A stretch of 64,000 bases of DNA from Cladobotryum mycophilum (GCA_036429605.1 CM071590.1:5704001-5768000), one strand, 5' to 3'; counted from the first letter of the stretch, positions 23,446 to 36,439 are shown. Notes: generated from the letters alone by a model not told the origin. Numbers and translations are program-made.

Positions 23446-24490
23446 AAATAATAGTAATAATAATAGTGGTTGCATTATTTTTACGTTGGGTAAAACCCAC
23501 ACATGTTAGACTATGGAGGCATTATTGCTATCTGAGTAATTGGAGGTTGAAGCTGTCACGGGCTAGACCATCTGAGAGATCGACGAGGCACCGAACTAGG
23601 TACTTGAGTTATGGCTTAATGATCAGCAAGATTACGGGGTGACAGATCCCCGGAAAAGATTCTACAGTGTAGCTGCGAAGGCCCTTCTTTTTGCCGTCTT
23701 CTTTACCCCCGTAGTCTTGGATGGACAGTTTTAGACCCCCTTTTGTTGCTTCACGAGGCCAACCCTGTCAAATGGGGGGTAAATAAATGGCCATGGACCC
23801 ATCGTAACGTTTTCTCGCAGATCTCACGTGCTGAAGCTGAGTTGGGTAGAAAACATCCTTTCGTGCAGCTCAAAATCTCAAAATGAAGCTAGTTTTATTA
23901 CTGAGACCATGTCTTAGTCAACGTGGAGCAGGTATTTCGGCGACACTTTTGTAGAAAAAGGAGAGCATGTTTGCGGGGCGTTCTGTCTGTGAGAACACAA
24001 CCATGTCATACAATGTTGAAATAGGTTGCAACTTCATTCATGCGGAGACGTCTGCACCCCTGTGAATACGTTTCAAGTTATGATTCCTCTTTTTATGAAG
24101 CGCGAGGTAAATTGGCATGCTCTAGCTCAAGGTTCGGATCGACTGTTTACCTTATTAGTTCTAATAGCTGCAAATAATCAGCCGCCACGGACGCCGTCAC
24201 ATCAGTCTAGGGTCCGGCAGACGAACCACCGTCTCTACCAAACAAGGAAAGCCAACGGCTCAAGAAGTCGATAAGATTGGTTGGAAGCGCAGCAATTTAG
24301 TGCCATGTCTCGGGCTAGTTGCCTCAATGTCAATGCTACGGGAGCCCCTGGAATGATTGCGACAAGTTTGGTTGCTTGCTTTTGTTCGCATTGAATTGAA
24401 TGCACGTTTTCTTCTGGGAGAGAACTTGGATCTTCTTCCTCTTGCAAACCCCACACGATACCCCTCCGTTCGCTTGTTCAGATTATCGCC
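23446..24490. other. Intergenic, AT-rich
   Basis: 1,045 bp without a recognisable gene. An (AAT)n-like stretch lies at 23447-23468. Short frames near 24026 and 24235 (minus) show nothing. The last 150 bp contain the SDR promoter. Confidence 0.4.
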
Positions 24491-25627
24491 ATGGCTGCCT
24501 CATTGCCCAAGTTCCAGCAAGAATTTGCTACCAACCAGAAGAAGGACCTGCCTATTAAACTGACCAAGGAGGAGTGCAATGGCAAGACGTACATCGTCAC
24601 CGGCGCCACGGGCGGTCTGGGGTTCGAATGCGTGAAGCACCTTGTCGCTCTCGATGCTGCCAAGGTCATCATCGCTGTGCGCAGCCAAGAGAGCGGCAAC
24701 ACGACCAAGACGACGATTGAGACGGAAACCGGTCGCCAGGATGTCATTGACGTTTGGTCGCTCGACCTCGCCTCGTACGATTCCGTTAAGGCATTCGCTA
24801 AGAAGACCGAGGAGCTGGACCGTATCGATGCGATTGTCCTGAATGCCGGAGCTTTGATGGCCACATGGGAGGAGAAGGAGGGCGCCGAGTCGAACATTAC
24901 CATCAACTTCTTTTCCAATTTCCTCCTGACGTTTTTGATCTTCCCTCATCTCGAGGCGATTGCGAAGAAGCATGATATCAAGCCGAGAGTGGTTGTGGTT
25001 GGCAGCATGGGTGCATTTGTCACGGAACCGTGTGTGAAGATGATGGTGAAGCCAGATACGCTGGAGGATTTGAACAATCGCGAGAAGTGGGAGTCTCAGC
25101 AGGAGCTAAGGTATATGCCAGGGATGCATTTTGACATGTTATCATGATGAGTGCTGACGTTCGTTTATTAGATATGCCTTCTCCAAGCTTCTGGAGCATT
25201 TCGCCGTCCGGGAAATGGCCAGCCATCTGCCCGTCTCCCAGACCGGCATCATTCTCAACGTCGTCGACCCTGGTCTGTGCAAGACCAACCTGACTAGAAA
25301 CACATCATTCTTCACCTCCATCAAGACCTGGCTGATCAAGGCTCTGCTTGGTCGCACTGCTGAGATGGGCAGCCGAACTTTGCTGCACGGCATCTCAGAA
25401 GGCGAGGAGAGCCACGGAAAGTACTTGACGTCGTGTGATATCCGAGAGTAAGTGGCCTCATCTAGATGCGTGTGAAGCTTGTCTAACAAAGATATCGCAG
25501 AGATCACATTCCAGAGTTTGTTACCAACGAGGATGGCAAGGCGTGGCAGGTTCAAGTCTGGGCAGAGCTTTTGGAGAAGCTGGAGCAGATTCAGCCGGGC
25601 TGTGTTGCTGCTGTCATCAAGAACTAA
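24491..25627 (+). CDS. Short-chain dehydrogenase/reductase
   Basis: Exons 24491-25110, 25172-25447 and 25501-25627 encode 340 aa. Classical SDR motifs appear in order: TGATGGLG cofactor loop (residues about 37-44), VLNAGAL (about 115), the serine in VVVGSMG (about 170) and the catalytic YAFSK (about 208-212), whose Tyr codon directly follows the first intron. Overall layout resembles the retinol dehydrogenase/WW-oxidoreductase-like group common in fungal secondary metabolism. VDPGLCKTNL after the active site is the usual substrate-loop start. NADP(H) preference is likely from the Arg in AVRSQ. No membrane segment or targeting signal is evident. Substrate unknown; the neighbouring prenyltransferase suggests, but does not show, a shared pathway. 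Confidence 0.87.
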
Positions 25628-26131
25628 GTTGGCAGGAAATTGGGGCGACTCTCCAACTATACAATTTTAATTCCATAATATCCCAATTCCGTGCATGATA
25701 ATCGAAATATGACTCATTTGCATTGCGATCAAGAAACTGAATGATTGATGAGATAGCAGTTCTTGAGGGTAGGCAGGCGTCTTCCTAATGATTGGATGTC
25801 ATGCAATTATATTTGCACTTTAGGCTCGCCCGTAGCGGGGCCATTTGCCAATCACCACCATTGTACAGCCTCTACCAATATAATCACAGCTTAAATGGCC
25901 AATCAATAAAGACGCTGTGTGAGTATTTTTCAGCGTATGATAAATAATTGGGCACCTATGCCACGGCGGCGGAACTGGACGCTCTTGTGTGCGCCTGAAC
26001 TTAAGACTCAGCCACTGGATATAAGGCAGCATGGTGAGGTTCAAGGTTTGAAATCGAAAGCGATTACCGGCCTATCTTCATCTTCTTTCTCCTGAATTTA
26101 TTGTCATTATCTTGTCAGACTGGACGCGAAA
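25628..26131. other. Intergenic, SDR 3' / NACHT-ankyrin 5'
   Basis: 504 bp; expected 3' UTR and promoter only. No gene-like frame. Confidence 0.4.
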
Positions 26132-29100
26132 ATGGCTTTAACGATAATAAGAAACTTTGGACGGTTGAAGCCGGAAATCCGTCTAGGTGAAGCCATCTCA
26201 AACTTTGAGGTTGACCTCACGGCCCAGCAAATGGCCGCGTTTCGTGACTACACACACAAGTCGACAACGAAGCCACCGACTATCGATGATGTTATGCGAG
26301 TCACGGCCGAGATTAATCGTGCAGCATCCGGTCGGTTTTCTGGCAAGCGTTGCTTTGGTACTCGGTTTACCAGAATCTTGCAAGCAATTCAACAGTTTGC
26401 AGGGCTTGGGAGCGTGGTTCTTGGAGGTTCCCAGAACCTGTTAGCATGTAGCGTCTGGTCCATGCTACGTATGACTCTTGTTGTTAGTATTTGAAGTTTT
26501 GGTTGATCCTACCTAGTACCTTACTAATATCTTTGACAGTCGTTTGTTGCCTTGAGCTCCTTTCTGGACAAAATCTCTAGCATTTTGATGATGATTGGTT
26601 GCTCGGCTCCGCTGCACGAAAACATGGCCCTGCTTTTCCCACACTCCAAGAACCTGTGGCCATATATTCTCGAATATTGTACAATTGTGGTCAAGCTCTG
26701 CCATCATTTGCTGGCCTTCACAGGGAAAGGGTTGGTACAGCAACTAGCCATGTCTGTGAAGGACATGGAGTTGGACCTATATCAATCGGAACTAAAGAAA
26801 TGGAGCAAGCTCATTGATAGGGAGGCGAGCGTCCTCATGTGCAGCACGCTTCTGAAGCAAAAGTCGGACCTTGATACTCTCACCAGGCTTTCCAAGAAGA
26901 CGCGGCATCAAGAACGATTACAGACATACCAACGAATCCTTGATGCCTTTTCTAAATATGACTTTCAAACCACATTTAATGAAATTCGAAAAATGGGGAA
27001 TACATCTCTATTCTTACAGATGACTGAGTATATATCGTGGAAGACCCGATTGGGCTGCCGCACGTTGCTGTGTTTAGGCAAGCTGGGCTCCGGGAAGTCT
27101 GTCTGGATGGCAAATGTCATCGATGATTTGAGGCTCCATGAAGATTCTGCAAACTATCCGATTGCTTATTTTTTCTGCCGCCATGATATTGCCGAAAGTC
27201 TGAAGGCTCACACTATTGTTAGCTCTCTAACTCGGCAACTCTTACGTCCTAACTCGGATTTTAACGGAGTAGAAGAGATAATAGCTCAGGAAGGTCCGGT
27301 TCTACACTTTCATGGAATTCTCAAAGTACTTCGGAAGTCTCTTTCCACTGACTTTAAAGCCTACGTTATCCTCGATGGGCTTGATGACTGTCATGATGTC
27401 GAAAAAAGGAAAGTTGTGGAACAACTACGAGAACTTCAAAGAATATTCCCGATTTGTGTTTTTATGTCATCAAGACAAAAGGCTGACTTTGCCCCAAACC
27501 TGGATTTGGAGCTGCTTGGGACATATGGCACCATAATGATTCCCAACAACAATCCAGATATTGAAGCCTTCATCGACGAAAAGCTGGAGAGGTGTATAGA
27601 ATCGGGGAAACTAGCAATTGGAAACCCTACAATCATTCTAGAAATACAAAGCGCCTTGATTCAAGGCTCGCAAGGCATGTTTCTTTGGGTAGCCCTCCAA
27701 ATCGAGGCATTGTGCACTTCCAGGACAGACAGAGCAATCCGTAAGGCGTTGGCTGATTTACCTAAAGATCTGTCGGAAATATTTGGTCGAATCCTGAAGC
27801 GTTCCGGTGAAGGTGGAAAAGACTGGCAGAAGAAAATACTTGAGATACTGATCGCAGCCTGTGAACCATTGACCGCTGAGCAACTTGCAGAAGCGCTCAG
27901 TGTAGTCCCGGGCGATACTATCTGGGATCCAGATCAGCAACTGAATGACATATCTGCAGTCCTGGCTTTCTGCGGAAGCCTCATTTACATTGATGAGGAA
28001 ATATTGACTGTAAGGATCCTGCATGGGAGTGTCAAACAGTTTCTGCTAGGCGAGTTCAGTACTTCGAAAGTTGCGTTGTTCACGGAGGCCGATGCCAGAG
28101 AGAGAATGGCGGCTATTATCATAACTTATCTCAACTATAACATATTCAACACAGAAGTCTCGACCAAAGTTGCCCCAAAAATTAATGACGCCCCGGCCAG
28201 GATTGTCCGCACCATGCAATCTTCCGGCACGGTCGGTAGTATTGCCGTCAGGCTTCTACGAACCCAAAAGCAATCTACTTTTGATATTGGTCCAACTCTT
28301 CAAGAGGTGCAGAGAAAAGAACGATCCAGAGAGCAATTTCGATTTTATTCTTACGCAAGATTGCATTGGTTACATTATTTCCACTATGTTTCAAATGAAC
28401 TTCCATGGGCTGTTGTTCTGCTTGAGAGGCTACTGGAGCGCTTTCAGGTGGTCTGGAATGGCCAAGATGAGATACTAGCGTTCATTTCTGAGAGTATCAA
28501 CCATAACAAGGTAGCATTGATGAAAACGATTTGCACCAAGCCCGAAATCATGAGAGAGCTCCCTCACCTTGACGGTCATATGGACTCGCTTCGCGCTTTA
28601 GTTGATCTTGGTCTGGATGGTAAATCATTGGCTCATGCCATAGAAAATAGACATCAAGAACTACTTCAAACTCTAATCAACCTTGGCCTGAATGTCGACA
28701 CTAAAACTGAGGGCGAAGACACTCTTTTATTCACTGCTTTACGCTACCAAAATACCGAGATTGCCAAAATGCTAATTAAAAGGGGCGCCAATCTAAGCCT
28801 CGACACCTCAAGTCACTCAACACTACACAGGGCGGTGAGGGATGGTTATAATGACGGCGTGGCACTGCTAATTGCAGAAGGCGTCAATCTAGAAGCTACA
28901 GATAGCCTTGGCGAAACGCCGATATTCAATGCAGTCCGGCATGGGCATCTGCATATAGCTGGGCTGCTCATTGATAGCGGCGCTAATCTGGAAACCAAGA
29001 GTTACGCTGGCCAGACACCACTATTATACGAAGTTTATATGGAGCATCTAAACTCCATCAAACTTCTCATTGAGGGGGCGCTAATTTAGAAGTAATGGAC

Positions 29101-29415
29101 GAAGATGGTCTGACACCGCTGCTAATACATATAAGATATAAGACAACACCCAAGAATGATGGAAGGAAGGATAAAATCATGGAATTTTTGATTAAGAAAG
29201 GGGCCAACGTGAAGGCAGAATGCAACAACGGGAGGACAGCACTTTCCTACGCAGCTGAACAGGGATACGGGAATGTGGTGCGATCGCTTCTTGAACATGG
29301 TACCAATGCTTCAACGAAAGATAACGACGGCAAGACGCCATTGGGGTATGCAACTGAAAAAGGCCATAATGAGATTATTGAAATGCTGGGGGGATATGAG
29401 GAAGAAGCCCTGTAG
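26132..29415 (+). CDS. NACHT-ankyrin (NLR-like STAND) protein, one frameshift
   Basis: Exons 26132-26482 and 26540-29415 encode about 1,075 aa. The N-terminal 250 residues form the helical domain usual in fungal NACHT-ankyrin proteins (for example FLDKISSILMMIG). The NACHT NTPase follows with P-loop CLGKLGSGKSVWM (about residue 297) and Walker B YVILDGLDDC (about 392), then a helical region with LTAEQLAEALSV and at least eight C-terminal ankyrin repeats (LLIAEGVNLEATDSLGETPI, LLEHGTNASTKDNDGKTPLG). Such STAND proteins oligomerise on ligand binding and act in fungal non-self recognition or programmed cell death. The frame breaks at the G5 run 29074-29078; one extra G gives LIEGGANLEVMDEDGLTPLL and joins the last three repeats. 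Without it the protein is 109 residues shorter. The effector mechanism of the N-terminal domain is unknown. Confidence 0.86.
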
Positions 29416-31854
29416 ACGGAACCATGGGATCGCAATATATATATCACTGTAGGACTTAGTTTGGTGGCTCACTAAATCAGATGTATATTTCTCATACTCA
29501 AGCAATGCAGTGGGGTCTTGGATGAGTTTCCTCCATCAATATCTGTGGTGAAGCGTTCTGATATGATCAGTAGATCGCTATAGGTTGAAACCTTTTGTCC
29601 CCATCACCCGACCAAGCTTTATTTGGAAGGGGTCACGTAATGAATAGCATTGACTTCTAGGGGCTTGAAGTATAATGCTAAGAATTAGGAGGTATTTGAA
29701 GAGAAGAGTTTGTTAGTGGGAATAGCTAGAAAATAGCCGAGTGATGATTTAGGGAATACCGGCTTTTTCAACACGCAAATGACTGCGGAGAGTCATGAAC
29801 TAATCATCGCACGGCACTCTGAGTTGATACCCTTCACCCTCGGGCCGCTTCAATGCCAATGGAACAACACATTCCGGTGAAGATCTCAGTTCCTAGAACT
29901 GGGCTTCTGTTTCATTTTGCTCCAATTCAATCCGGCCTTTTACCCAGCGGTACATTAACATAAGTCTTCACATTGTCCACCCTACAAAGTGTACGAGTGG
30001 CAGCAACGAGGGGCAGTATATGAATTGCCAGGGACCGGAAAGTATTTGGGGGCTACCTTGCAAAACGCAAATTGAACTGGAAACAGTGTTTTCTGAAATC
30101 CTCCTTGAAAAGAATACGGTCGGCCTGAACGGTGAGGCACCGCAACGTTTAAGAAAGACACCAGACCGCATCTGAGTGAATGCGATAACTGTGAGCCCTA
30201 TGGCTAAGATTTGATTATGTGGGAAAATAGATAGAAATATGGACATTAGACATAGAAGGTAGAAAGAGCATAAAGTCAAGGGCTGCTTTTGCATAGGCAG
30301 ATGCCATAATTAGAGACGAAGACTGAAAATACCCCAGAACGCTGGAAGGGGCTCAGAGTGATTTCAGCGACACGTTGAATTCTGTTTCCGGTGACTTTGC
30401 TGGAACAAATCATGGTAATTCAAGTTAATCAATGAAGTTCTTGAAGTTCTTGGAGAGAGTCTTTCATGACGTTGGTGGAGGCATGCACCGATGTTTGTAC
30501 CCCTAAACTCCCAGACAGAGCAAAAGTGAATCACATAAAACAGCGTCATATCAGTCCTGTTGTATTGAGAACACCAAACTTCCACGCCTATAATGAAGCG
30601 CGCCCAATTTTGCAGCAACTCACTGACACTGCGTCTCTCACATGAAGACGTGTGAAATATTTTGCCTTCTGCCCGTTTTAAGCTGACATTGTGGCTGCGG
30701 ATGACTCGAGGTCCTGTGCCCTCTTTTATCTGGTCATGCGTCAACACTCCCCCTCCTCAAAATGGATGCAGAGCTCGGCCCGGCACGCCCTGAAATCCTG
30801 TTTGGGGGGTGGAACGGCCAGACGGCCCGCTGTAAGCCTCGCCGGCCGCTTCTCGTTGCCCTCTCGTACAAACTCTTCCAAAGCAAAGCTGAGATCTGAC
30901 GATTTATACGAGGTGACACCCTACTGATACGGTATCTACTGACCTGCTGATTTGAGACACAAGAGGCGTTTCAGGTGACGTCTTGGAGGTCTTGAAATAG
31001 CGGGAGGTTGTAGTAATGCAAAGGTTCTGATTGATACTGGTGAAGAGATCGTCTCTGGATGGTGAGAGTTGCTACCCTATAAGGTTGTAGATGAATCAAC
31101 CGATAGGGAAAAAACAACTCCCCAATTCTTAAAGCACCAAGTATGTGCACTGTATAAGTCTTTTAGGTAATACAGATCCCCTGTTTTATTTAGTAGCATG
31201 AGATTACAAAATACAGTCGAGATATTCATTCCTAAGCACATGCGAGTTCAAAAACCTACAACCAAAGTTCTCAGACAGTTCTCAGCATCACCATATTCCA
31301 AACCACCCATCAAAACAGCCACTGTTTAGTTTATGAAATTGAAAGGCTCTTAACTAATGTATCCTCCCTCCCCTCCAATAATCAGGAGCAGCCGCTCTTG
31401 AGCTCAATCGGTTCCGCCCGGACATGTCCTTGAATGAAGAGCAAGAGGTGCCCTTTTTGGTGTATTGGACTACCAGAAACGGAGTCAAGTACCTTCAGTT
31501 TTGGACGCTTCTTCTCCCCGCGCTAAGTGGAGTAACCGTTTTAAACGCTATGTAATTCCGTTTAAATCGTGATCAGCAGGTGGTTTATATGTTGTTGGCT
31601 TGCTTAGTATTAGGGGGGCTGTGCTTGGTTGGCCTTCATTGATGAGCTGGTGACGGTGCTTTCAGTGTAAGTCTGAGCTGGATTGCTGCATCTGCATGTA
31701 TCATCCCAAGGCTGTGTGCCGCCCAACAGGGCCTGAAAGAGCCTGTAATTGTCGCCGATCCTCTGCAGGGAGGCGCATATGGGATTATAAGCACGGCAAC
31801 TCAGCTACACAATGCCACCCTCAGAGCCTTGCCTTGACGTAGTACGTTGGCAGC
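29416..31854. other. Gene-less AT-rich stretch
   Basis: About 2.4 kb. Frames of 60-127 codons (for example 29968-30294 and 30364-30747, minus strand) have no domain-like sequence. No inverted terminal repeat, transposase fragment, tRNA or rRNA was seen by eye. Confidence 0.4.
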
Positions 31855-31862
31855 TATATAAA
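31855..31862 (+). promoter_or_regulatory. TATA box
   Basis: TATATAAA lies 76 bp upstream of the ATG of the HET-like gene at 31939, a normal distance for a fungal core promoter. It is followed by a CG-rich spacer. Confidence 0.55.
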
Positions 31863-31938
31863 GCGCGCAATCCTTCGGTAACAGCGTAGAATTGAATTGC
31901 ATCCTTTGACCAAATCATATCATCTTTGTTGAGCTACG

Positions 31939-34900
31939 ATGACATCGCTGGAAAGCTCCCATGATGAGCAGCACGACTGCGAGGCTGCCCAGAGTGTTGA
32001 TGACAACATTGCCCCATACCTACACTTTGTGCGCCCTTCCGATGGTAAACTCGTTCCATTAGTGCTACAAAGTTTCCAGGATCCGTGCCATTTACCCCAG
32101 ACGGCTCGATGGCTGCGAATGGGAAAACCACAATCGATGGCAGCATCGCAAGCTATAGTCAGCTACTGGGTTGGGTCGCCAATACTCAGCCTGGAAGTCA
32201 AGAACAGAGGCTTGTGGCTTCATCATTAGCTCAACTGCTATTAAGACTCATTATAGCCTGGCTAGCCTCATGGCTTCTGGTACTAAAAATGCTTGGAAAG
32301 TGCTCCTGTTGCCCATTGCTGATCTCAATGATAGGCCATTGGCGCGGACGGAGTAGCCAGGTCTATTAGTAAGAGTGACGATGTCTACAGAATCTGCGAC
32401 GTCGTTCGGGCAGCTCACTCCATGATCATCGCCATCGGCCCTCCTGCTTCGGAAAAAGTCGATGCCATTCTGTCCGGGCACCAATGGTCCTCATCAGGTG
32501 GACCAGAACGTACTACCAAGTGGCTCCGACATTGGGGCTCTCGTCTTTGGACGTTACCGGAGCTTCTGCTTTGCCCCAGTGAGCATCGTGTGAAGCCCCA
32601 TGTCGTGGGAGACCCTGGTGATCCAGTTGCTCTGGCTAAGCACAATTTTGCAGAGCGAGCCTGGGATGATGCTGAGCTTGTCAAAGAGTTGGTCAACCAT
32701 TACGAAGGGTCTGCCATTCTCACACAATTGATGTTTGTTGAAACGGCACTTGAATGCTTTGCACGTCGTGGGACGAACCAGTTCAGCCCAGGAGATATCG
32801 CTTACGCCATCATGGGTCTCCTACCGCTTAGACAACGACCAGTCGTTCGTCAGGATGATTCTGGTTTTCAAGCTTTTGCACGCCTTTCGCTGGCCAACGA
32901 TGGCGGGAGCTTCCTCGGCCGCCTTATCTGCCTACTTCCAACAGTTGAAGAGCCTTCATGGTATCATACTGAGGATGTGTGGGGTGCCAAGCTAAGTGAC
33001 GTACACTCGCAGAGCCAGATCATAGGGGTAGGCAAAGGAGACACACTATTAGTTGAGGGCATATATGGAGCCTCGATACAATGGGATGACATCCATAATT
33101 CAATAAGGACAGGGGAAATGGCAAGTGAATGGGCCTATTATTTGCTCGTGATACTTCGTCTCTTATCCGTATCTCTCACTATAGGATTTTGTTGGACATT
33201 CCTCATTTTTACTTTGATCGATCCAGGCGACCTTCAGGACCAAACTTTTTTATCGGTGATGAGAGAAACAGTCCTTATGCCTATCGCTATCGCACCCGCC
33301 TTTTCCTTGCTATACCTTCTGAGCCGAAAAGGAACCCAAAATCCTGCTAAAGCCCACCTCGTGGGCTTCGAAGGGCACGTTGATGCAGCAACTATTGAGC
33401 GCCATCTCTGGGGATTTAACCACGGACGTCTCACGTCAACCGCTGAGCGAGCAACATATCAAGATGATGAGGAAGAGCAGCAAAATGAAACACAGCCGCG
33501 GCCAGAGACTGGTGACAAGTATTCTTTTACACTGGTTAACACGTGCACGATGACACTGCATCATATTTGCACGCGAAATCCACCAGTGGCCATGTTTATT
33601 GCTGGCTTAGAGGGTGGGCTGCAGCGAGCGTTGCTTTGCTCATATGACTGGTGCACAAATGCGTTTATGAGAGAGACAGTCATACGCGTTGGAGGAAATG
33701 TGCTTGACCGGACGAAGAGGGTCGACGGATTCAGTCTCCGCTTGACTAGCCCCAAGAAAGACGATTCAGAAATCAATACTCGTGTTGGCAGTCAAGATGC
33801 CACACGGCTAGACAATATTGAAACATTGTCTACTACTGATGACGCCGTCTCGTGGAAGACTGAACTCTTATATTTAACGATTCTTCTAGTGAGTGTTTAC
33901 CTGCACAGCATGATTGGCTGCTAACATTCATCCATGTGTCAATTGGAATCCGTGATTCTCCGACCATCTCGTATAGCTCCTATTATCGTCTTTTTCACAC
34001 TACTTCATTTGCAGTAGCTCAAGTGCCAGCTTACTTTCTGATAAACTACATCTCTACCTCTTACATCCTTCCGTTTGTATTAATCTTCAAAGGTATTGCG
34101 ATTGCGAAGCAGAAGTTTAACATTATCAGGGTATGCGCCAATCCTGTCATCGGTAGTTAGCGATAGTGACGAACTATACGTTCTTCAACCCCTCGCCGAA
34201 GGAGCCATGGACGGGATCTTAATGCTTCTTCTCATCACACTGGTCTGTTAATGGTATGGGCCCCGCGCTCTGCCGCTTCGGATACTTTTCTTCGCATTAT
34301 TTAGAAGGCTCCTTAGTATGTCTGCCTTTGCACACTCCCCCGAGCTGTATCATACTTGCTTGGCATCGAACGCCTTGCTATGTGTGTTCTTGGCTTTAGC
34401 CGGACGGGACGCCATTGGGCAGCCAATGGAAGTGGCTTGGCTTCCTTTGTGGAAAAAACTTGATATTTCGAGAAATGCAGTTGCAGGAAAAGATAACTTG
34501 CATGCCAATCTGACCTGGGATTGGCGCAGTGTAAGTACAATAGATCGGCGGGCCTATCGTTTAAAGCTTATAATCTATAGAGTCGGTTGCTGCTCCGAGA
34601 CGCCCGCTCAGCTATGCTCTTCGCCCTCGCTCTTTTTACGTCCTTGGCCGTCAATGGTCTCCCTGCGCATCATTTTCTGTATACAAGTAAAATAAGTTTT
34701 GTGTGGATCAGCTGCTTCCCTGCTATTCTCTTTCTTTCTGAATTCTTCATCTTCAGAACCAAAAAGCCTAACTGTATGAACACACTGTTTTTATTCTTAG
34801 CCTCTCACTTTATCAGAAGCTAACGCTACTCCAGACCCTCTTCTCGTAATAGCTATTTTGTTGCTGATTCTGGCAACATGTCTGTTATGGCAATTGAATT

Positions 34901-35294
34901 GGTCCCCCTTGATGTTTTTGACCAGCTTTTTGCCATGGTATTTACAACACTTCGTCTCAGCATGTATGTGACCGTATCCCTTCATTATGGATATAGGGAC
35001 TAACTAAATTCTTTCCTAGCACTATGATTTTTGAGTGTCTATTGTATAGAAGCCTGGAGTAGTAAACTTGTGACACTAGCTGGGACGCTGGCGGGTATGT
35101 CGATTGGCAAGATATTACAACTTTGTCTTCCTTTTACGGACAGCTGGGAACTTCGTCTGGTTGTGGGGCTTGTGTCTGTCGGGTTACTGGCGCTGCTTTG
35201 GATTCTTGAGGCAGGGAAAAGAAAATGCAAGAGAAGATCTGTAGGAGATGGGGGACAATCGACGGCATCACTGGAAAGTATGACAGCAGAGTAA
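31939..35294 (+). pseudogene. Decayed HET-like fungal membrane protein gene
   Basis: The coding trace changes frame several times. Frame A: AAQSVDDNIAPYLHFVRPSD (31939-32044). After a 35-nt GT...AG segment (32045-32079), frame B: VPFTPDGSMAANGKTTIDGS to LAQLLLR (to about 32246). Then frame C: THYSLASLMASGTKNAW and LLLPIADLNDRPLARTE, stopped by TAG at 32354-32356. Then frame A again: SKSDDVYRICDVVRAAHSMI and SRLWTLPELLLCPSEHRVKP, open to 33924. A stretch before SKSDDVY seems missing. The C-terminal half has a large hydrophobic region and TLVNTCTMTLHHICTRNPPV plus GGLQRALLCSYDWCTN. This agrees with my memory of a family of fungal HET-related membrane proteins with the WTLPE core. Hydrophobic segments continue in broken frames to 35294 (for example LFALALFTSLAVNGLP and SVGLLALLWIL). 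Likely a pseudogene; homopolymer errors could account for part. Confidence 0.6.
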
Positions 35295-35925
35295 TCACAA
35301 TAGACATATAGATAATACATTAGCACGTAGCATTTATGAAAATAAAGGTATACTTATTAGGAGAGAATGGTTATAGTTTATTACATTATTCTGCAAGGTT
35401 CAAAGAATCTCCGTAGCCAAATAAATCCCAGCCTCAATAAATGATTCAATCTTACCACTCGTCTCACTGATCAGTCTAACCATACTACGCCTATCATAAT
35501 CAATGTTTCTCAATTAACATGCCATAGATACATACTCAGACAGGAAACAGTTCCTCTGATAATAGGACAAAGCCAGGATTGATATGAATTTGGATTGTTA
35601 AAGTTTCCATCATATTTGAGCACGCGTATCAATGGCACCCAGTCACTGCCGGAGACTACCAAAGCCGTACGATATCATACGTGAGTTGAAAGTGGCTAAC
35701 GGCCCGTTTGCATTTATATTGATGCCTAATGACGCTGCAACGCTCCATCTTTGGAAGCTGGAATAAAGGCGCGCAAAAATCAGGATATAGGGGAGCGAGA
35801 TGGTCTAACTATAGCTGGGCAGCTTCGCGCTGGCTATGGTGGAAGAGAAAAGGGGGAACCGTCCGAAACGGAGGCGGGATGTCTTTATAGTTGGTAAATT
35901 TCTCGGGAGCCACACCACAAAAGAC
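35295..35925. other. Intergenic upstream of tRNA
   Basis: 631 bp without a gene-like frame or repeat. Confidence 0.35.
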
Positions 35926-36021
35926 GCCCGGTTAGCTCAATCGGTAGAGCGTGAGACTCTTAAGTTTCAGGTTCTGAAGCGGCGATATCTCAAGGTTGCG
36001 GGTTCGACCCCCGCATTGGGC
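35926..36021 (+). tRNA. tRNA-Lys(CTT) with intron
   Basis: Acceptor arms GCCCGGT and ATTGGGC pair. The D arm is AGCTCAATCGGTAGAGC with the A box intact, the anticodon stem TGAGA/TCTCA, and the T arm GCGGGTTCGACCCCCGC. The anticodon is CTT at 35959-35961. A 24-nt intron (about 35963-35986) sits one base 3' of the anticodon, the canonical position for tRNA introns removed by the SEN endonuclease. A TTTT terminator follows at 36022. Confidence 0.95.
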
Positions 36022-36439
36022 TTTTCCTATAAAACATGCCAAATTAAGATATCAAGGCGGCTATTCTTTTTTGCGTCCTTGGTTTTCTCCCCCTTATTAT
36101 TTTTTTTGGAAGAAAATATGATTGCTTGTACGTAGATATATCTATATATGTCCTCCATCATTGTTAGATTAACAAGATCACCAGTTTTCATCTCCCTTTT
36201 TGCATCATGTTGTTCATAAAGTATTGATTGGTATTATTGCATCTCGTTCCGTTGTGTAGTATCATAAAACAGTCCCAAACATATGCTCCCTTTGCGCCGT
36301 CGCCCTCAAACCATGCAACAAGTCCATAATGGGATCCTTATTTGATTCCGCAAATTAATCACGATCTCTCTAGAGACCGTGCCTCCCACGACCCATTCGA
36401 CTCGCCAAGTCCAAGTGCCCAGCCTGTTTGTGTAACCCG

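Noticed and set aside
30364..30747. 127-codon minus-strand frame in the empty stretch
   Set aside because: No homology-like features; length expected by chance in this much sequence.
32085..32369. Separate small gene (94 codons) inside the HET-like locus
   Set aside because: Its start is GTG and its sequence fits the next block of the HET-like protein, so it is a fragment of that gene, not a new one.
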